64,000 bases of DNA from CAXXFQ01 sp963674475 (GCA_963674475.2 CAXXFQ010000009.1:310001-374000); one strand, 5' to 3'. Numbered from the stretch's first letter, positions 53,739 through 62,530 are shown. A program made the numbers and translations. Notes: a model not told the origin generated them from the letters alone.

Positions 53739-54251
53739 CTATCCGTTCGCCTCGACCGTCTCCATCGTCGATTCTTCTTCCTCGAAAATTCGATCGATAT
53801 CCAATAAGATTAAAAGTCGGTCGTCCCATTGCGCCAAACCGGTGAGGTACTCTTGGCCTTCTCCGACCGCGCCCGGTGGCGGCGGAACAACTTGATCTCG
53901 TGAAATACGCAACACCTCGTTTACCGCATCGACAACAAGCCCTGTCGTTTTGCCACCCGCGCACACGACCATGATGCGGGTCTCGCCTGTCGCCTCCTGT
54001 GCCTCGAAACCGATCCGAAGCCGAAGATCGACAACCGGAATGACCGAGTTGCGAAGGTTTATCAGTCCTCGAATATAAGCCGGTACTTGGGGAATCTTGG
54101 TGATTTGCCCCAAGAGAATAATCTCCTGCACCTTCGTTATTTCGATGCCATACTCTTCCCCGGCCAGTCGAAAACTGACTAATTGAATCGTGTTCGCCTC
54201 TTTCGCCCGAAGTTCGGTACTGGCCGCCTGACGATCCGCTATTTTCGTCAT
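53739..54251 (-). CDS. cheW: Chemotaxis coupling protein CheW
   Basis: A 170-residue CheW-domain protein linking receptors to CheA. Typical CheW phrases occur in order: VSFRLAGEEYGIEITKVQEI near residue 25, KIPQVPAYIRGLINLRNSVI near 50, PVVDLRLRIGF, MVVCAGGKTTGLVVDAVNEV near 105, and YLTGLAQWDDRLLILLDIDR near 135. A GGAG-type ribosome site (AAGGAGCTTCAC) precedes the ATG. It is the first gene of the operon; a promoter must lie in the region up to 54400 but I cannot place it. Confidence 0.93.
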   Translation of the reverse strand: MTKIADRQAASTELRAKEANTIQLVSFRLAGEEYGIEITKVQEIILLGQITKIPQVPAYIRGLINLRNSVIPVVDLRLRIGFEAQEATGETRIMVVCAGGKTTGLVVDAVNEVLRISRDQVVPPPPGAVGEGQEYLTGLAQWDDRLLILLDIDRIFEEEESTMETVEANG

Positions 54252-54691
54252 GTGAAGCTCCTTGACGCGTCAACTTCTCTTGTCTCAGCTTGGGGAACCT
54301 AAAAATAGTTCGCGTTGCCCCGGGCAAAAAAACCGCTTCCCCTTTTTGCGCAAATCTCTAACCAATTTTAGGTCATTTTTCAGGGGGGGTCCTTTTTTTC
54401 CAGAAAAAGAGAAAATAACCTTCTTTGCCCGCTTCTGGACCATTCCGGGAACGGCTCCTCGCCTCTGGACTCCGCAAAAGTGGGGGACCCCTCCGTTTCC
54501 CGTGAAGGTCTTGAAAATTCCATTTCCATCATTCTCGAGCCCTCGGGAATCTGATATAATGACTCACCATGGATCGGTCGTGTTCGAAAAACCAGTCGGA
54601 GTTCCTTTTGTACGAACTGTCCCTTTGACGGTTCCTCAATGGAATCGGCCGAGAGCCTTGCCCCCATCCCCCCCAGTCCGGGTAAAAAGCC
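54252..54691. other. Divergent intergenic region between cheW and dnaA
   Basis: About 440 bases. Apart from the extended -10 promoter of dnaA, I see no gene or strong structure in it. Confidence 0.5.
54551..54560 (+). promoter_or_regulatory. Extended -10 promoter of dnaA
   Basis: CTGATATAAT is an extended -10 (TG-N-TATAAT) with TATAAT at 54555-54560. The -35 region 17 bases upstream is poor, as is usual for extended -10 promoters. The leader would be about 125 bases. Confidence 0.5.
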
Positions 54692-55834
54692 GTGTTTGAG
54701 GGCGTAAGTTGTATTCCTTTCCCGGGTGGCTCCGAACGAGACCATTCCCGGAGGCCGACCAGCGGTATCCCTCGCGCGCGGTACCCGTTTTATTTGGGTC
54801 CGGAAAGCCGACTCGTCGAAACGGCCGTTCGCGATCTCTTTGTCGCACCCCCCTCCTCTAGGGAGTATTATCCGCGAATCCTTTTCTACGGCCCCCCTGG
54901 AACGGGGAAAAGCCACCTGATTTGGGGAATTTCTCGGGCCATCAAAAAACAAAAAGGGCGAAACTTTCGATTAATCCAGACCACGGGCATCGATTTCGCC
55001 CGTGAATTGATCGACGCGATCGACACACGTTCGACCGATGAATTCCGTGCCCGCTTCCGACAAGCCGACCTGGTGTTGGTCGACGATCTCCTCCAGGTCG
55101 AGAGCAAGGAGACGGCCCAACAAGAATTGATCACGCTGCTCGACCATCTTTCGGAGAGAGGGGGCCGATTTGTCTCCACCGCTCCATCCCCCCCGGGAGA
55201 CTGGATTCAAATCCTTCCCGGGCTTCAAAGCCGCCTGACTGATGGCCTTCTAGTCCCGCTTCCGCTGCCCGAACCGGGAGTCCGGGCCATGATTCTCGCC
55301 AATGAGGCCCACCATCGGGGATTGTCGATCGAGCTGCCGGTAGTCCAGCTCCTGGCCGAAGCGATTCCTGGGACGGCCCGCGATCTGACTGGGGCGATCA
55401 ACGAGCTGGCGATGATGGCCCGACTCGAGGCGTCCCCAATCGATCTGGTTCTGGCAGGCCGGTTTCTCTCGGCAAAAACCGGGAAAGGAAAGATTTCGAT
55501 CCTCGACATCGCCAAGGCGGCGGCCAGCGTCTTCGGCGTCTCGGTCCAGCAACTTCGAAGTTCATCCCGACACCGGCAGGTGGTTACCGCTCGGGGGGTG
55601 GCCATCTACCTCGCTCGACTCAGGTTGGGCGATTCGTTTGAAACGATCGGGCGTTTTTTTGGCGGCCGAGACCATACAACGATCATGCACGGTTACCGAA
55701 AAACCGAGTCGGCGCTAAAAACCGACCTGGATCTCAAGGAGGTACTTGAACGGACCCGTCAGGTACTCAACGGAAACCTGCCCAAAACCGGCTCAAACCA
55801 GACGAGAAAAAAACGCCGGGGGCCGTACCGTTAA
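54692..55834 (+). CDS. dnaA: Chromosomal replication initiator DnaA lacking domains I-II
   Basis: A 380-residue DnaA. The AAA+ domain begins almost at the N-terminus: FYLGPESRLVETAVRDLF, Walker A FYGPPGTGKSHLIWGI near residue 70, Walker B ADLVLVDDLLQVESK near 130, sensor-type ARDLTGAINEL near 235. The C-terminal DNA-binding domain IV has SSRHRQVVTARGVAIYLARL and the DnaA signature GRDHTTIMHGYRK near 335. The N-terminal domain I, which contacts DnaB and regulators, and linker II are missing. The GTG start at 54692 lacks a ribosome site and is uncertain by some residues. It is followed by a 900-base gap and dnaN, the usual oriC setting. Confidence 0.9.
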   Translation: MFEGVSCIPFPGGSERDHSRRPTSGIPRARYPFYLGPESRLVETAVRDLFVAPPSSREYYPRILFYGPPGTGKSHLIWGISRAIKKQKGRNFRLIQTTGIDFARELIDAIDTRSTDEFRARFRQADLVLVDDLLQVESKETAQQELITLLDHLSERGGRFVSTAPSPPGDWIQILPGLQSRLTDGLLVPLPLPEPGVRAMILANEAHHRGLSIELPVVQLLAEAIPGTARDLTGAINELAMMARLEASPIDLVLAGRFLSAKTGKGKISILDIAKAAASVFGVSVQQLRSSSRHRQVVTARGVAIYLARLRLGDSFETIGRFFGGRDHTTIMHGYRKTESALKTDLDLKEVLERTRQVLNGNLPKTGSNQTRKKRRGPYR

Positions 55835-56734
55835 TCGCGTTCAGTCAAAAAAGGGAGGAAAATCGGCCGGAAGATCCAATCCACTCACCCCACCTCACCC
55901 GGAAGGCCTAAATTATTTTATTTTCCCCTCATCTCCACACACCCCAAAGCCCGAATAATAAAAGAACTCACTCGACCGCCCAGAATTTCCATTCCGCCCA
56001 AATGACTACTCGTCAGCTGTGGAAAAATGGTCAATTCCTTGTTGGCGGCGGTAGAAAACTCAACTCTCGATCCGTGCGTTCTCTCGACCGCCTCAAACGG
56101 TCGTCACCGATCGACACGCGCCCGACATGCGCTTGACATGAAACCGACCATTTTTCCACCAAGAATCCGCTGCGAAACGGCTGTTTGAAGTTGTTTTTTT
56201 AGGGGGATTTAGGATAATGGAGGGTTGATCCGTCGACAAAAAACGGGCGGACACTAATACTAATAACAAGTTATTAATCTTGTTCCCTTTCTTGCACCTC
56301 TCTTTACCACGATCGATTGACGGAAACCTCGAGGGAAAGATCTTTACGAGCAAAGCCTTTAGGCGAAGACTTTGTCGTTTCTGAGGATGCAAGAGAGTGC
56401 GTAAAAGGGTTGAGTTCTTCCTGTTTTAGCGAGCAGCCTCATCCTCGAAAGCGGTGGTACCGGGTAGCTCCACATTGCAGGCAAAACGGCAAGGAGAAGC
56501 CAAAGTTAGATCACCCATCATGCGTCCGGAGGAAGGGAACCCTCTCGGCGTCGTACTAGCGACCAGCGGAAGCGGGTTCGAAGAGGTGGCGTGGTAACGC
56601 CAGTCGGACCGCGGCCCCTGGCTGTCGACCAACGGAAGCGGGGGTAGTCAACGGTGCGGGAGCACCGGTCTGGCCGCGACTTCTAGCCGCCGGGAGCGGG
56701 TTCGAAGGAGCAGTGCGGAAGCACTGGTATAAAA
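55835..56734. other. Candidate replication origin region (oriC) between dnaA and dnaN
   Basis: About 900 bases with no gene. GTGGAAAAATGGTC (56019-56032) and its exact inverse GACCATTTTTCCAC (56146-56159) lie 113 bases apart; the first contains TTTTCCACA on its other strand, one base from the DnaA-box consensus. AT-rich palindromes lie near 56255-56285 (AATAACAAGTTATT; AACAAG...CTTGTT). A GAGGATG...CATCCTC inverted repeat lies near 56384-56447. The three-unit repeat array ends the region. Plus-strand genes to the left are C-richer and those to the right G-richer, as expected where replication diverges. Confidence 0.65.
56555..56733 (+). repeat. Three-unit tandem GNRA-hairpin array directly upstream of dnaN
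   Basis: Three imperfect units of about 59-60 bases. Each begins with a GACCARCGGAAGCGGG-like stretch (56559, 56624, 56685) and ends with a hairpin: GGCGT-GGTA-ACGCC, GGTGC-GGGA-GCACC and CAGTGC-GGAA-GCACTG. The stems differ between units but pairing is kept. The last hairpin ends about ten bases before the dnaN start codon and so would lie in its ribosome-binding region. Related single modules occur at 17675 and 21210. Confidence 0.75.
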
Positions 56735-57859
56735 ATGAAGGTTCAGTGTGATCGGGAAAAGTTGGCCCGCGCGTTTGCGATGGCGGCCAGCGTGGTGCCG
56801 AGTCGAAGTCCGAAGCCGATCTTGCGGAACGTCAAGATGATGGTGACGGAGAATGACGTGACCTTGATGGCGACCGATTTGGAGGTGGGAATCCGGATCG
56901 AATTACCGCCGTTCGCGGTCGAGTCGCCCGGTAGTGTGATCTTTCCGGTCGACCGGATGGGGCCGATCTTGCGCGAGTCGTCGGATGAGCAGCTGACGAT
57001 CGAAACGGACGGGACACGGATCAAGGTGACCGGCCGCCAGAGTCGATTTCAGTTGCCCGCCGAGAATCCGGACGAATTTCCGGACATCGCGCCGTTTACG
57101 GAGAGCCGCTATTTCGAGTCGCCCGCGCGGCTGGTTCGAGAGCTGGTTCGACGCACCGTCTTTGCGACGGATCAGGAGAGTACGCGAATCGCGCTTACCG
57201 GTGTCTTGTTGGAGATAACCGGTCAGGAAGTGATCGGCATCGGGACCGATGGGCGTCGGATGGCCAAGCAGATGGGCTCCGGTACCTTGGTCGGTAATGA
57301 AGGGGGCGGCGAGGGGGAGGTCATCTCGGCGATCATTCCGCCGCGAGTGATGCACCTGATCGAAAAAGCGCTGGCGGAAAACGAGGAGCAGGCTCAGATC
57401 GCGGTCCGTGAGAACGAGGTGTTGGTCAAGAGTCAGAAGACGACCATTTTTGGTCGATTGGTTGAGGGCCGTTTCCCGAATTGGCGACGGGTCTTTCCGG
57501 ACGAGCCGTTCCCCTCGCAGGTCGAGATGTCGGTGGGGCCGCTTTATTCGGGCGTTCGGCAGGCGGCGATCGTTACGAGTGCCGAGAACCCGGGGATCGA
57601 ATTCGCTTTCGAGGAAGGCAAGGTCACGATCAGCGGACATGGGGCCGAGTTGGGCGAGTCGCGGATCGAGATTCCGATCGCCTATGAAGGAGAGGCCTGT
57701 CGGTTGAAAATGTCGCCGAAGTTTTTGGTGGATTACCTGCGGGTGCTCGAACCGGAACAGACGATGACGGTGTCGTTCAAGGATCCGAGTTCTCCGGTCG
57801 TTTTTTCAACCGACGATCAGTACGCTTACGTGATCATGCCGCTTGCCTCCGGGTCGTAA
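56735..57859 (+). CDS. dnaN: DNA polymerase III sliding clamp, beta subunit
   Basis: A 374-residue beta clamp of normal length. It forms the ring that tethers polymerase III to DNA. Three repeated clamp domains are visible: domain 1 from MKVQCDREKLARAFAMAASV with PKPILRNVKMMV, domain 2 from about 125 (SPARLVRELVRRTVFATDQE, RIALTGVLLEI, IGTDGRRMAK), and domain 3 from about 250 with EGKVTISGHGAELGESRIEI. The end VFSTDDQYAYVIMPL is typical of the clamp C-terminus. No ordinary ribosome site precedes the ATG; a hairpin of the tandem array sits there instead. Confidence 0.96.
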   Translation: MKVQCDREKLARAFAMAASVVPSRSPKPILRNVKMMVTENDVTLMATDLEVGIRIELPPFAVESPGSVIFPVDRMGPILRESSDEQLTIETDGTRIKVTGRQSRFQLPAENPDEFPDIAPFTESRYFESPARLVRELVRRTVFATDQESTRIALTGVLLEITGQEVIGIGTDGRRMAKQMGSGTLVGNEGGGEGEVISAIIPPRVMHLIEKALAENEEQAQIAVRENEVLVKSQKTTIFGRLVEGRFPNWRRVFPDEPFPSQVEMSVGPLYSGVRQAAIVTSAENPGIEFAFEEGKVTISGHGAELGESRIEIPIAYEGEACRLKMSPKFLVDYLRVLEPEQTMTVSFKDPSSPVVFSTDDQYAYVIMPLASGS

Positions 57860-57948
57860 GCGATCGGAAGAAGCGAAGTGGTCGAATGGGGCCGAAGCAA
57901 GAGGAGTGTTTTGGTCTAGGGAAATTTTTTCTTGGAAGGATCGCGGGT

Positions 57949-58266
57949 ATGGCCAGGCGGGAACCGAAACCGATTGGTGAGGTGTTGGCCGAACTGGTTG
58001 CCCGACGCGGGTTGGGCCGGTCGCGTGACGCCGAGGCTTGGGAAGCCGCTTGGTGCGAGGCGGTCGGAGAGATGGCCGCCCGCTATACCCAGGTTGGCAA
58101 GTTGAGGCGAGGCAAACTTGAAGTCACGGTCGCCAATTCCCTCTTGGTTCAGGAGTTGACCTTTCGAAAGAAAACGTTGCTCCATGCGATGCGTGAGCGG
58201 TTTCCCGACGTCACGATTCGGGAGATCAGGTTTCGGGTTGGGCCGATCCTCGAGTGTAACGAATAA
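57949..58266 (+). CDS. dciA: DciA-family (DUF721) replicative helicase loader
   Basis: A 105-residue DUF721/DciA protein. The start at MARREPKPIGEVL (57949) has AAGGA nine bases upstream. The core is recognisable: IGEVLAELVARRGLGR, EAAWCEAVGEMAARYTQVGK, then KLEVTVANSLLVQELTFRKK and the end RERFPDVTIREIRFRVG. In bacteria without DnaC or DnaI, DciA helps load DnaB-type helicase at the origin. It lies between dnaN and gyrB, 90 bases after dnaN, and complements a DnaA that lacks the helicase-contacting domain. Confidence 0.88.
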   Translation: MARREPKPIGEVLAELVARRGLGRSRDAEAWEAAWCEAVGEMAARYTQVGKLRRGKLEVTVANSLLVQELTFRKKTLLHAMRERFPDVTIREIRFRVGPILECNE

Positions 58267-58513
58267 CGGCCTCGGCTCACGGCGGAGATCGCGCAAGAGG
58301 TCGCGTTTTGGCGGGGCAAAAAGCCACGGAAGAATTGAATTGAATTGAAATAAAGGGAAGCCTGGGGAGGTTTTCTGAAGCGAGGCGACAGGGAAAGCGA
58401 GGTTTGTTCGCCCTGTCCGCCGATCCGGCCTTTCCCGGTTTCTTGAAAAGTCAACGGCGGCAACTACTCGGAAGTCCGAAAGGTTTTTTCGAGGTGGGCT
58501 TATCCATGGAAGA

Positions 58514-58541
58514 TTGCCGTAAAAAAATTGCCATTCATAAA
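58514..58541 (+). promoter_or_regulatory. Candidate gyrB promoter
   Basis: TTGCCG (58514-58519), a 16-base spacer and CATAAA (58536-58541), just before the gyrB start. A short TTGAA tandem (three copies near 58335-58350) lies further upstream. Otherwise the 298-base gap after dciA shows nothing. Confidence 0.35.
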
Positions 58542-58564
58542 AAATCGAGTAGAACGAAACCGTT

Positions 58565-61147
58565 ATGAGCGAAAGTGAAAAAGTTCCTGAGGATCCGAAG
58601 GGTCCTGAAAGTGTGGACATGCCCGATTATCGGATAGCCGAGGGAGACGCCGATTATGGGGCCGACAAGCTGGAGCATTTAAGCGACTTGGAGCACGTCC
58701 GCGAACGGCCGTCGATGTATATCGGCGATACGACGCCGCGCGGTCTGCACCATTTGGTTTACGAGGTGGTCGACAACTCGATCGACGAGGCGCTGGCCGG
58801 ATATGCGAAGACCGTCACCGTTCGGATCAATAACGACGGTTCGGTCACCGTGACCGACGATGGCCGCGGCATTCCGGTCGAGGAGCATCCGGACTTGGAG
58901 ATGTCGACTCTCGAAGGGGTGATGACCGTTTTGAAGTTTGGCGGCAAGTTCACGAAGGGGGCTTATCAAACCTCCGGCGGGTTGCACGGCGTCGGCGTGA
59001 CGGTGGTCAACTTCCTTTCGGAATGGTGTGAGGTTGAGGTAGCGCGTGACGGACGCGTTTATCAGCAAGAGTACGAGCGGGGTGTTCCGACCGGGCCGGT
59101 ACGTAAAGTCGGTAAGACCGAACGGGTCGGGACGAAGACGACGTTCAAACCGGACCCGCAGATTTTCTCCGACACGAAGTTCGTCTATCGGGTTCTGTAC
59201 AAGCGTCTTCAGGAGTTGGCCTTCTTGAATCGGGGCGTGCATATCACCTTTTACGATGAACGGGCCGACGAAGGGGAAACGTTCCACTATGAACACGGGA
59301 TACTGCAGTTCGTCGAGCACCTGAATCGGGCCAGCGAGACGGTCCATGAGGACATTGTCTACGTCGCGGGCGAGTACGACGGTGTCGGCGTGGAGGTCGC
59401 TTTGCAGTACTCGGCCGATTTCACCGAGAACGTCCATTCGTACGTCAATAATATCAGCACGATTGAAGGCGGAACGCACGTCAGCGGTTTTCGCGCGGCG
59501 GTCACGCGAACGCTGAATACGTACGGCAAGAAAAATAACGTATTCAAAAACCTTTCACCGTCGGGCGACGATTTTCGTGAGGGACTGACGGCTGTCATCT
59601 CGTTACGAGTGCCCGAGCCGCAGTTTGAAGGGCAGACGAAGACCAAGTTAGGCAATAGCGAGATCGAGGGGATCGTCAACTCGGCAGTCGGCGAACATCT
59701 GTCGAAATATCTGGAAGAAAACCCGCGAACGGCTCGTCGAATCGTTCAGAAGGGCGTCTTGGCGGCCGAAGCGCGTGAGAGTGCCCGGAAAGCGCGGATG
59801 TTGGTACGCGAACGGAAGGGGGCTCTTTCCGGCGGCGGGCTGCCCGGCAAGTTGCGAGACTGTTCCAGCCGAGATTTCGAAAAATGCGAGCTGTACCTGG
59901 TCGAAGGTGATTCGGCCGGTGGAACGGCCGAGGGCGGCAGGTTGCGGGAATATCAGGCGATTTTGCCACTGCGGGGAAAAATCATCAACGCCTACAAGGC
60001 CCGCGATGATAAGGTTCTGGCGAACGAAGAAGTTCGCAGCATGATCGCGGCGATCGGAGCCGGGTTCGGGCAAGAGATGGACTTGGCGAAGCGCCGTTAT
60101 GGCAAGGTGATTGTCATGACCGACGCCGACGTCGACGGATCGCACATTCGAACCCTTTTGTTGACTTTTTTCTATCGTCAGATGTACGACCTGGTCAAAG
60201 GGGGATATATCTACGTGGCCCAACCGCCGTTGTTCCGCGTTCGTCGAAAGAAGCATACCTACTACGTTCAGACCGAAGAGGAGATGAAGACTCAATTACT
60301 GGAGGCCGGATTGCACGAGGCGGTTTTCGAGCCGGGCGACGGACGTCAGATCGAAGGAGAGTCGATGCAGCAGCTTTGCCGGACCTTGGCTGGTCTGGAA
60401 GAATCGCTTGTCGCGTTGGAGCGACGCGGCATCAACCTGAAAGGACACGCGATGCGGCAGGATCCCGTGACGGGGAAGTTGCCCGTGTATCACGTCTTTT
60501 TAGGTCCGGAAGAGCACTGGTTTTCTTCCCGCGATGATCTGGATGGATTTGTCGCGAAGCATGAGGAGACGTCCGGCGAAGAGGTTGAATTGGCCGACAA
60601 CGGGACGGAGGCCAAACCGGCCGCCTTGGCGGGTCCAGCGGCCGTAGAAGGATTGGCGGAAGGGGCCGAGGGCGAGGAAAAGCAGGAAGAGACCGAGTCG
60701 GAAATTTCCAAGGCGAGCCTTCTGCATATCGTCGAATTGCACGAGGTGCGGACGATCAACAACCACTTGGCCGAACTGCGTGAGATGGGTTTCGAGATCG
60801 ATTCGCTCTTCCCGCAAGAGCGGACCGGCGTCGAGGAGGCCCGTTACTATCTGTGTCGCGGCGAGATCCGGACGGGATTGGATGACATGCGAGGCCTTTT
60901 GGCGGCCATCCGGGCAGCGGGCGAAAAGGGACTCACCGTGACCCGGTTCAAGGGGCTTGGTGAGATGAACGCGGAGGAACTTCGCGAGACGACTCTCGAC
61001 CCGGAACATCGGACCTTGATGAAGGTAACCATGGAAGACGCCGGAGCGGCCGACGAGTTGTTCCGCGTCTTGATGGGCGACAAGGTTGAACCGCGTCGCG
61101 AATTCATCGAGAAGCACTCGCTGGAAGTGAAAAACCTGGACGTCTAG
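58565..61147 (+). CDS. gyrB: DNA gyrase subunit B
   Basis: An 860-residue GyrB, the ATPase and metal-binding half of gyrase. The GHKL ATPase domain has EVVDNSIDEALAGYAKTV near residue 65, TDDGRGIPVEEHPD near 100 and the KTSGGLHG-type loop (YQTSGGLHGVGVTVVN) near 136. The TOPRIM domain has the catalytic EGDSAGGTAEGGRLREYQAI near 444 and DADVDGSHIRTLLLTFFYRQ near 519. The C-terminal tail FKGLGEMNAEELRETTLDPE is the gyrase/topo IV end. An acidic, alanine-rich insert of about 40-50 residues sits near 667-718 (AEGAEGEEKQEETE), in the region where other GyrBs vary, which explains the length above the usual 800. Confidence 0.96.
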   Translation: MSESEKVPEDPKGPESVDMPDYRIAEGDADYGADKLEHLSDLEHVRERPSMYIGDTTPRGLHHLVYEVVDNSIDEALAGYAKTVTVRINNDGSVTVTDDGRGIPVEEHPDLEMSTLEGVMTVLKFGGKFTKGAYQTSGGLHGVGVTVVNFLSEWCEVEVARDGRVYQQEYERGVPTGPVRKVGKTERVGTKTTFKPDPQIFSDTKFVYRVLYKRLQELAFLNRGVHITFYDERADEGETFHYEHGILQFVEHLNRASETVHEDIVYVAGEYDGVGVEVALQYSADFTENVHSYVNNISTIEGGTHVSGFRAAVTRTLNTYGKKNNVFKNLSPSGDDFREGLTAVISLRVPEPQFEGQTKTKLGNSEIEGIVNSAVGEHLSKYLEENPRTARRIVQKGVLAAEARESARKARMLVRERKGALSGGGLPGKLRDCSSRDFEKCELYLVEGDSAGGTAEGGRLREYQAILPLRGKIINAYKARDDKVLANEEVRSMIAAIGAGFGQEMDLAKRRYGKVIVMTDADVDGSHIRTLLLTFFYRQMYDLVKGGYIYVAQPPLFRVRRKKHTYYVQTEEEMKTQLLEAGLHEAVFEPGDGRQIEGESMQQLCRTLAGLEESLVALERRGINLKGHAMRQDPVTGKLPVYHVFLGPEEHWFSSRDDLDGFVAKHEETSGEEVELADNGTEAKPAALAGPAAVEGLAEGAEGEEKQEETESEISKASLLHIVELHEVRTINNHLAELREMGFEIDSLFPQERTGVEEARYYLCRGEIRTGLDDMRGLLAAIRAAGEKGLTVTRFKGLGEMNAEELRETTLDPEHRTLMKVTMEDAGAADELFRVLMGDKVEPRREFIEKHSLEVKNLDV

Positions 61148-61192
61148 CAGGCTGGCAAGCAAAAGGCTTCTCCCATCCGCAAGAGAAAGAAC

Positions 61193-62464
61193 ATGATCGA
61201 TATGCAAAAGCGGCCGGTTTCCGGAAGAAGGTTCCTCCTGGCCGGACTGGCCGTGATTCTGGGTGCGGCGACGACCATGGCCGACCGGCCCTATTGGCCC
61301 CGGTTTCACGGGCCGGACGGGACGAATATCTCGCCGGACAAGAACCTGCTGACCGAGTGGCCTAAAGACGGTCCCGAGTTGGTATGGAAGTACAAAGGGA
61401 TCGGCGACGGTTTTGCCGGGATCACGACGGCCGACGGGCGAATTTTCACGGCAGGGAATGTTGACGACCACATGGTCATCACCGTGTTGGACCTTGACGG
61501 GAAATTGCTTTGGACGAAAAAGGTCGGTCAGGCGTGGACGAAAAACTATCCCGGCAGCCGCGGTACTCCGACGATCGACGGCGACCGGCTTTACTTTGAA
61601 GGCCCGTGGGGCACGGTTTATTGTCTGGATGTCGAGGACGGCCGCGAGATCTGGTCGGCCAATATTTTGGACGAGTTTGCCTCGGAAAATATTGAATGGG
61701 CGTTGGCCGAATCGGTTTTGGTGGACCAGCGACGGGCGATCGTCTTGCCGGCCGGGAAAAACACGTCCTTGGTGGCGTTGGATAAAACCGACGGGAAGCC
61801 GGTTTGGCGAGCGAAAACGGCCGACGGCGACTTGGCCGGATATGCCACCGCGACCTTGGCTGAGTTCGATGGAATTCCGTTGGTGTTGACGATGACCGAT
61901 GAATCGCTGATCGGTGTCAATGCCGAGACGGGCGAACTCTATTTTCGCGTCCCGCACAAGACCGAGTTCAACGTCAATGCGACCAAGCCGGTCTATCATG
62001 ATGGCCGGGTCGTGGTCAGCTCGGGGTACGGGACGACCGGCACGGTTCAGTGGCAGTTGAAGCGTGAAGGGGATCGGGTCGCGGCCGAGCAGGTTTGGCA
62101 GTCGGAAGAGCTTGATAACCACCACGGCGGGGTGCTTTATTACAATGGGTTTCTTTACGGCGCGTCGCACAAGTTCAATCGGGGAAATTGGATCTGCCTC
62201 GATTGGAAGACGGGCGAGTTGAAATACAAGGAAAGAGGAGTTGGAAAAGGTTCCCTGACCTTGGCCGACGGGATGCTTTACCTGATGAGTGAACGGGGAC
62301 AGGTCGGTTTGGTTCGAGCGACACCTGAAGCGCACGAGGTGATCAATAAATTTAAGCTGCCACGCGGCGGTCGGGGGCCGACCTGGGCCCATCCGGTCGT
62401 CATCGGCGGGCGGCTCTACCTGCGGCACGGCGATTTCCTCTTCGCCTATAACGTGGCGAAATAG
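61193..62464 (+). CDS. Secreted PQQ-like beta-propeller protein
   Basis: A 423-residue protein with a basic N-terminus (KRPVSGRR) and a signal helix (FLLAGLAVILGAATTMA). The mature part opens with the planctomycete phrase YWPRFHGPDGTNISPDKNLL and then carries PQQ-like blades: DDHMVITVLDLDGKLLWTKK, DGDRLYFEGPWGTVYCLDVE, TSLVALDKTDGKPVWRAKTA and DWKTGELKYKERGVG. These proteins adopt a BamB or PQQ-dehydrogenase-like propeller but lack dehydrogenase calcium and PQQ residues that I could recognise, so a binding or scaffold role is as likely as an enzymatic one. A terminator follows. Confidence 0.88.
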   Translation: MIDMQKRPVSGRRFLLAGLAVILGAATTMADRPYWPRFHGPDGTNISPDKNLLTEWPKDGPELVWKYKGIGDGFAGITTADGRIFTAGNVDDHMVITVLDLDGKLLWTKKVGQAWTKNYPGSRGTPTIDGDRLYFEGPWGTVYCLDVEDGREIWSANILDEFASENIEWALAESVLVDQRRAIVLPAGKNTSLVALDKTDGKPVWRAKTADGDLAGYATATLAEFDGIPLVLTMTDESLIGVNAETGELYFRVPHKTEFNVNATKPVYHDGRVVVSSGYGTTGTVQWQLKREGDRVAAEQVWQSEELDNHHGGVLYYNGFLYGASHKFNRGNWICLDWKTGELKYKERGVGKGSLTLADGMLYLMSERGQVGLVRATPEAHEVINKFKLPRGGRGPTWAHPVVIGGRLYLRHGDFLFAYNVAK

Positions 62465-62493
62465 ATATGGAACGAACGGCTTAAATCAATGGG

Positions 62494-62530
62494 AAAAGGC
62501 CCCGAGGCGATTTCGCTTCAGGGCCTTTTT
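62494..62530 (+). terminator. Intrinsic terminator of the PQQ-like gene
   Basis: AAAAGGCCC and GGGCCTTTTT pair around an inner GCGATTTCGC hairpin, ending in a T run, 30 bases after the stop. Its A-rich left arm could also serve the convergent gene from the right. Confidence 0.85.

Noticed and set aside
56555..56733. The array before dnaN as a CRISPR or a tRNA cluster (GGTTCGAA resembles a T-loop)
   Set aside because: Only three imperfect units of about 60 bases with no spacers of constant length, and no cloverleaf or anticodon arm can be drawn.
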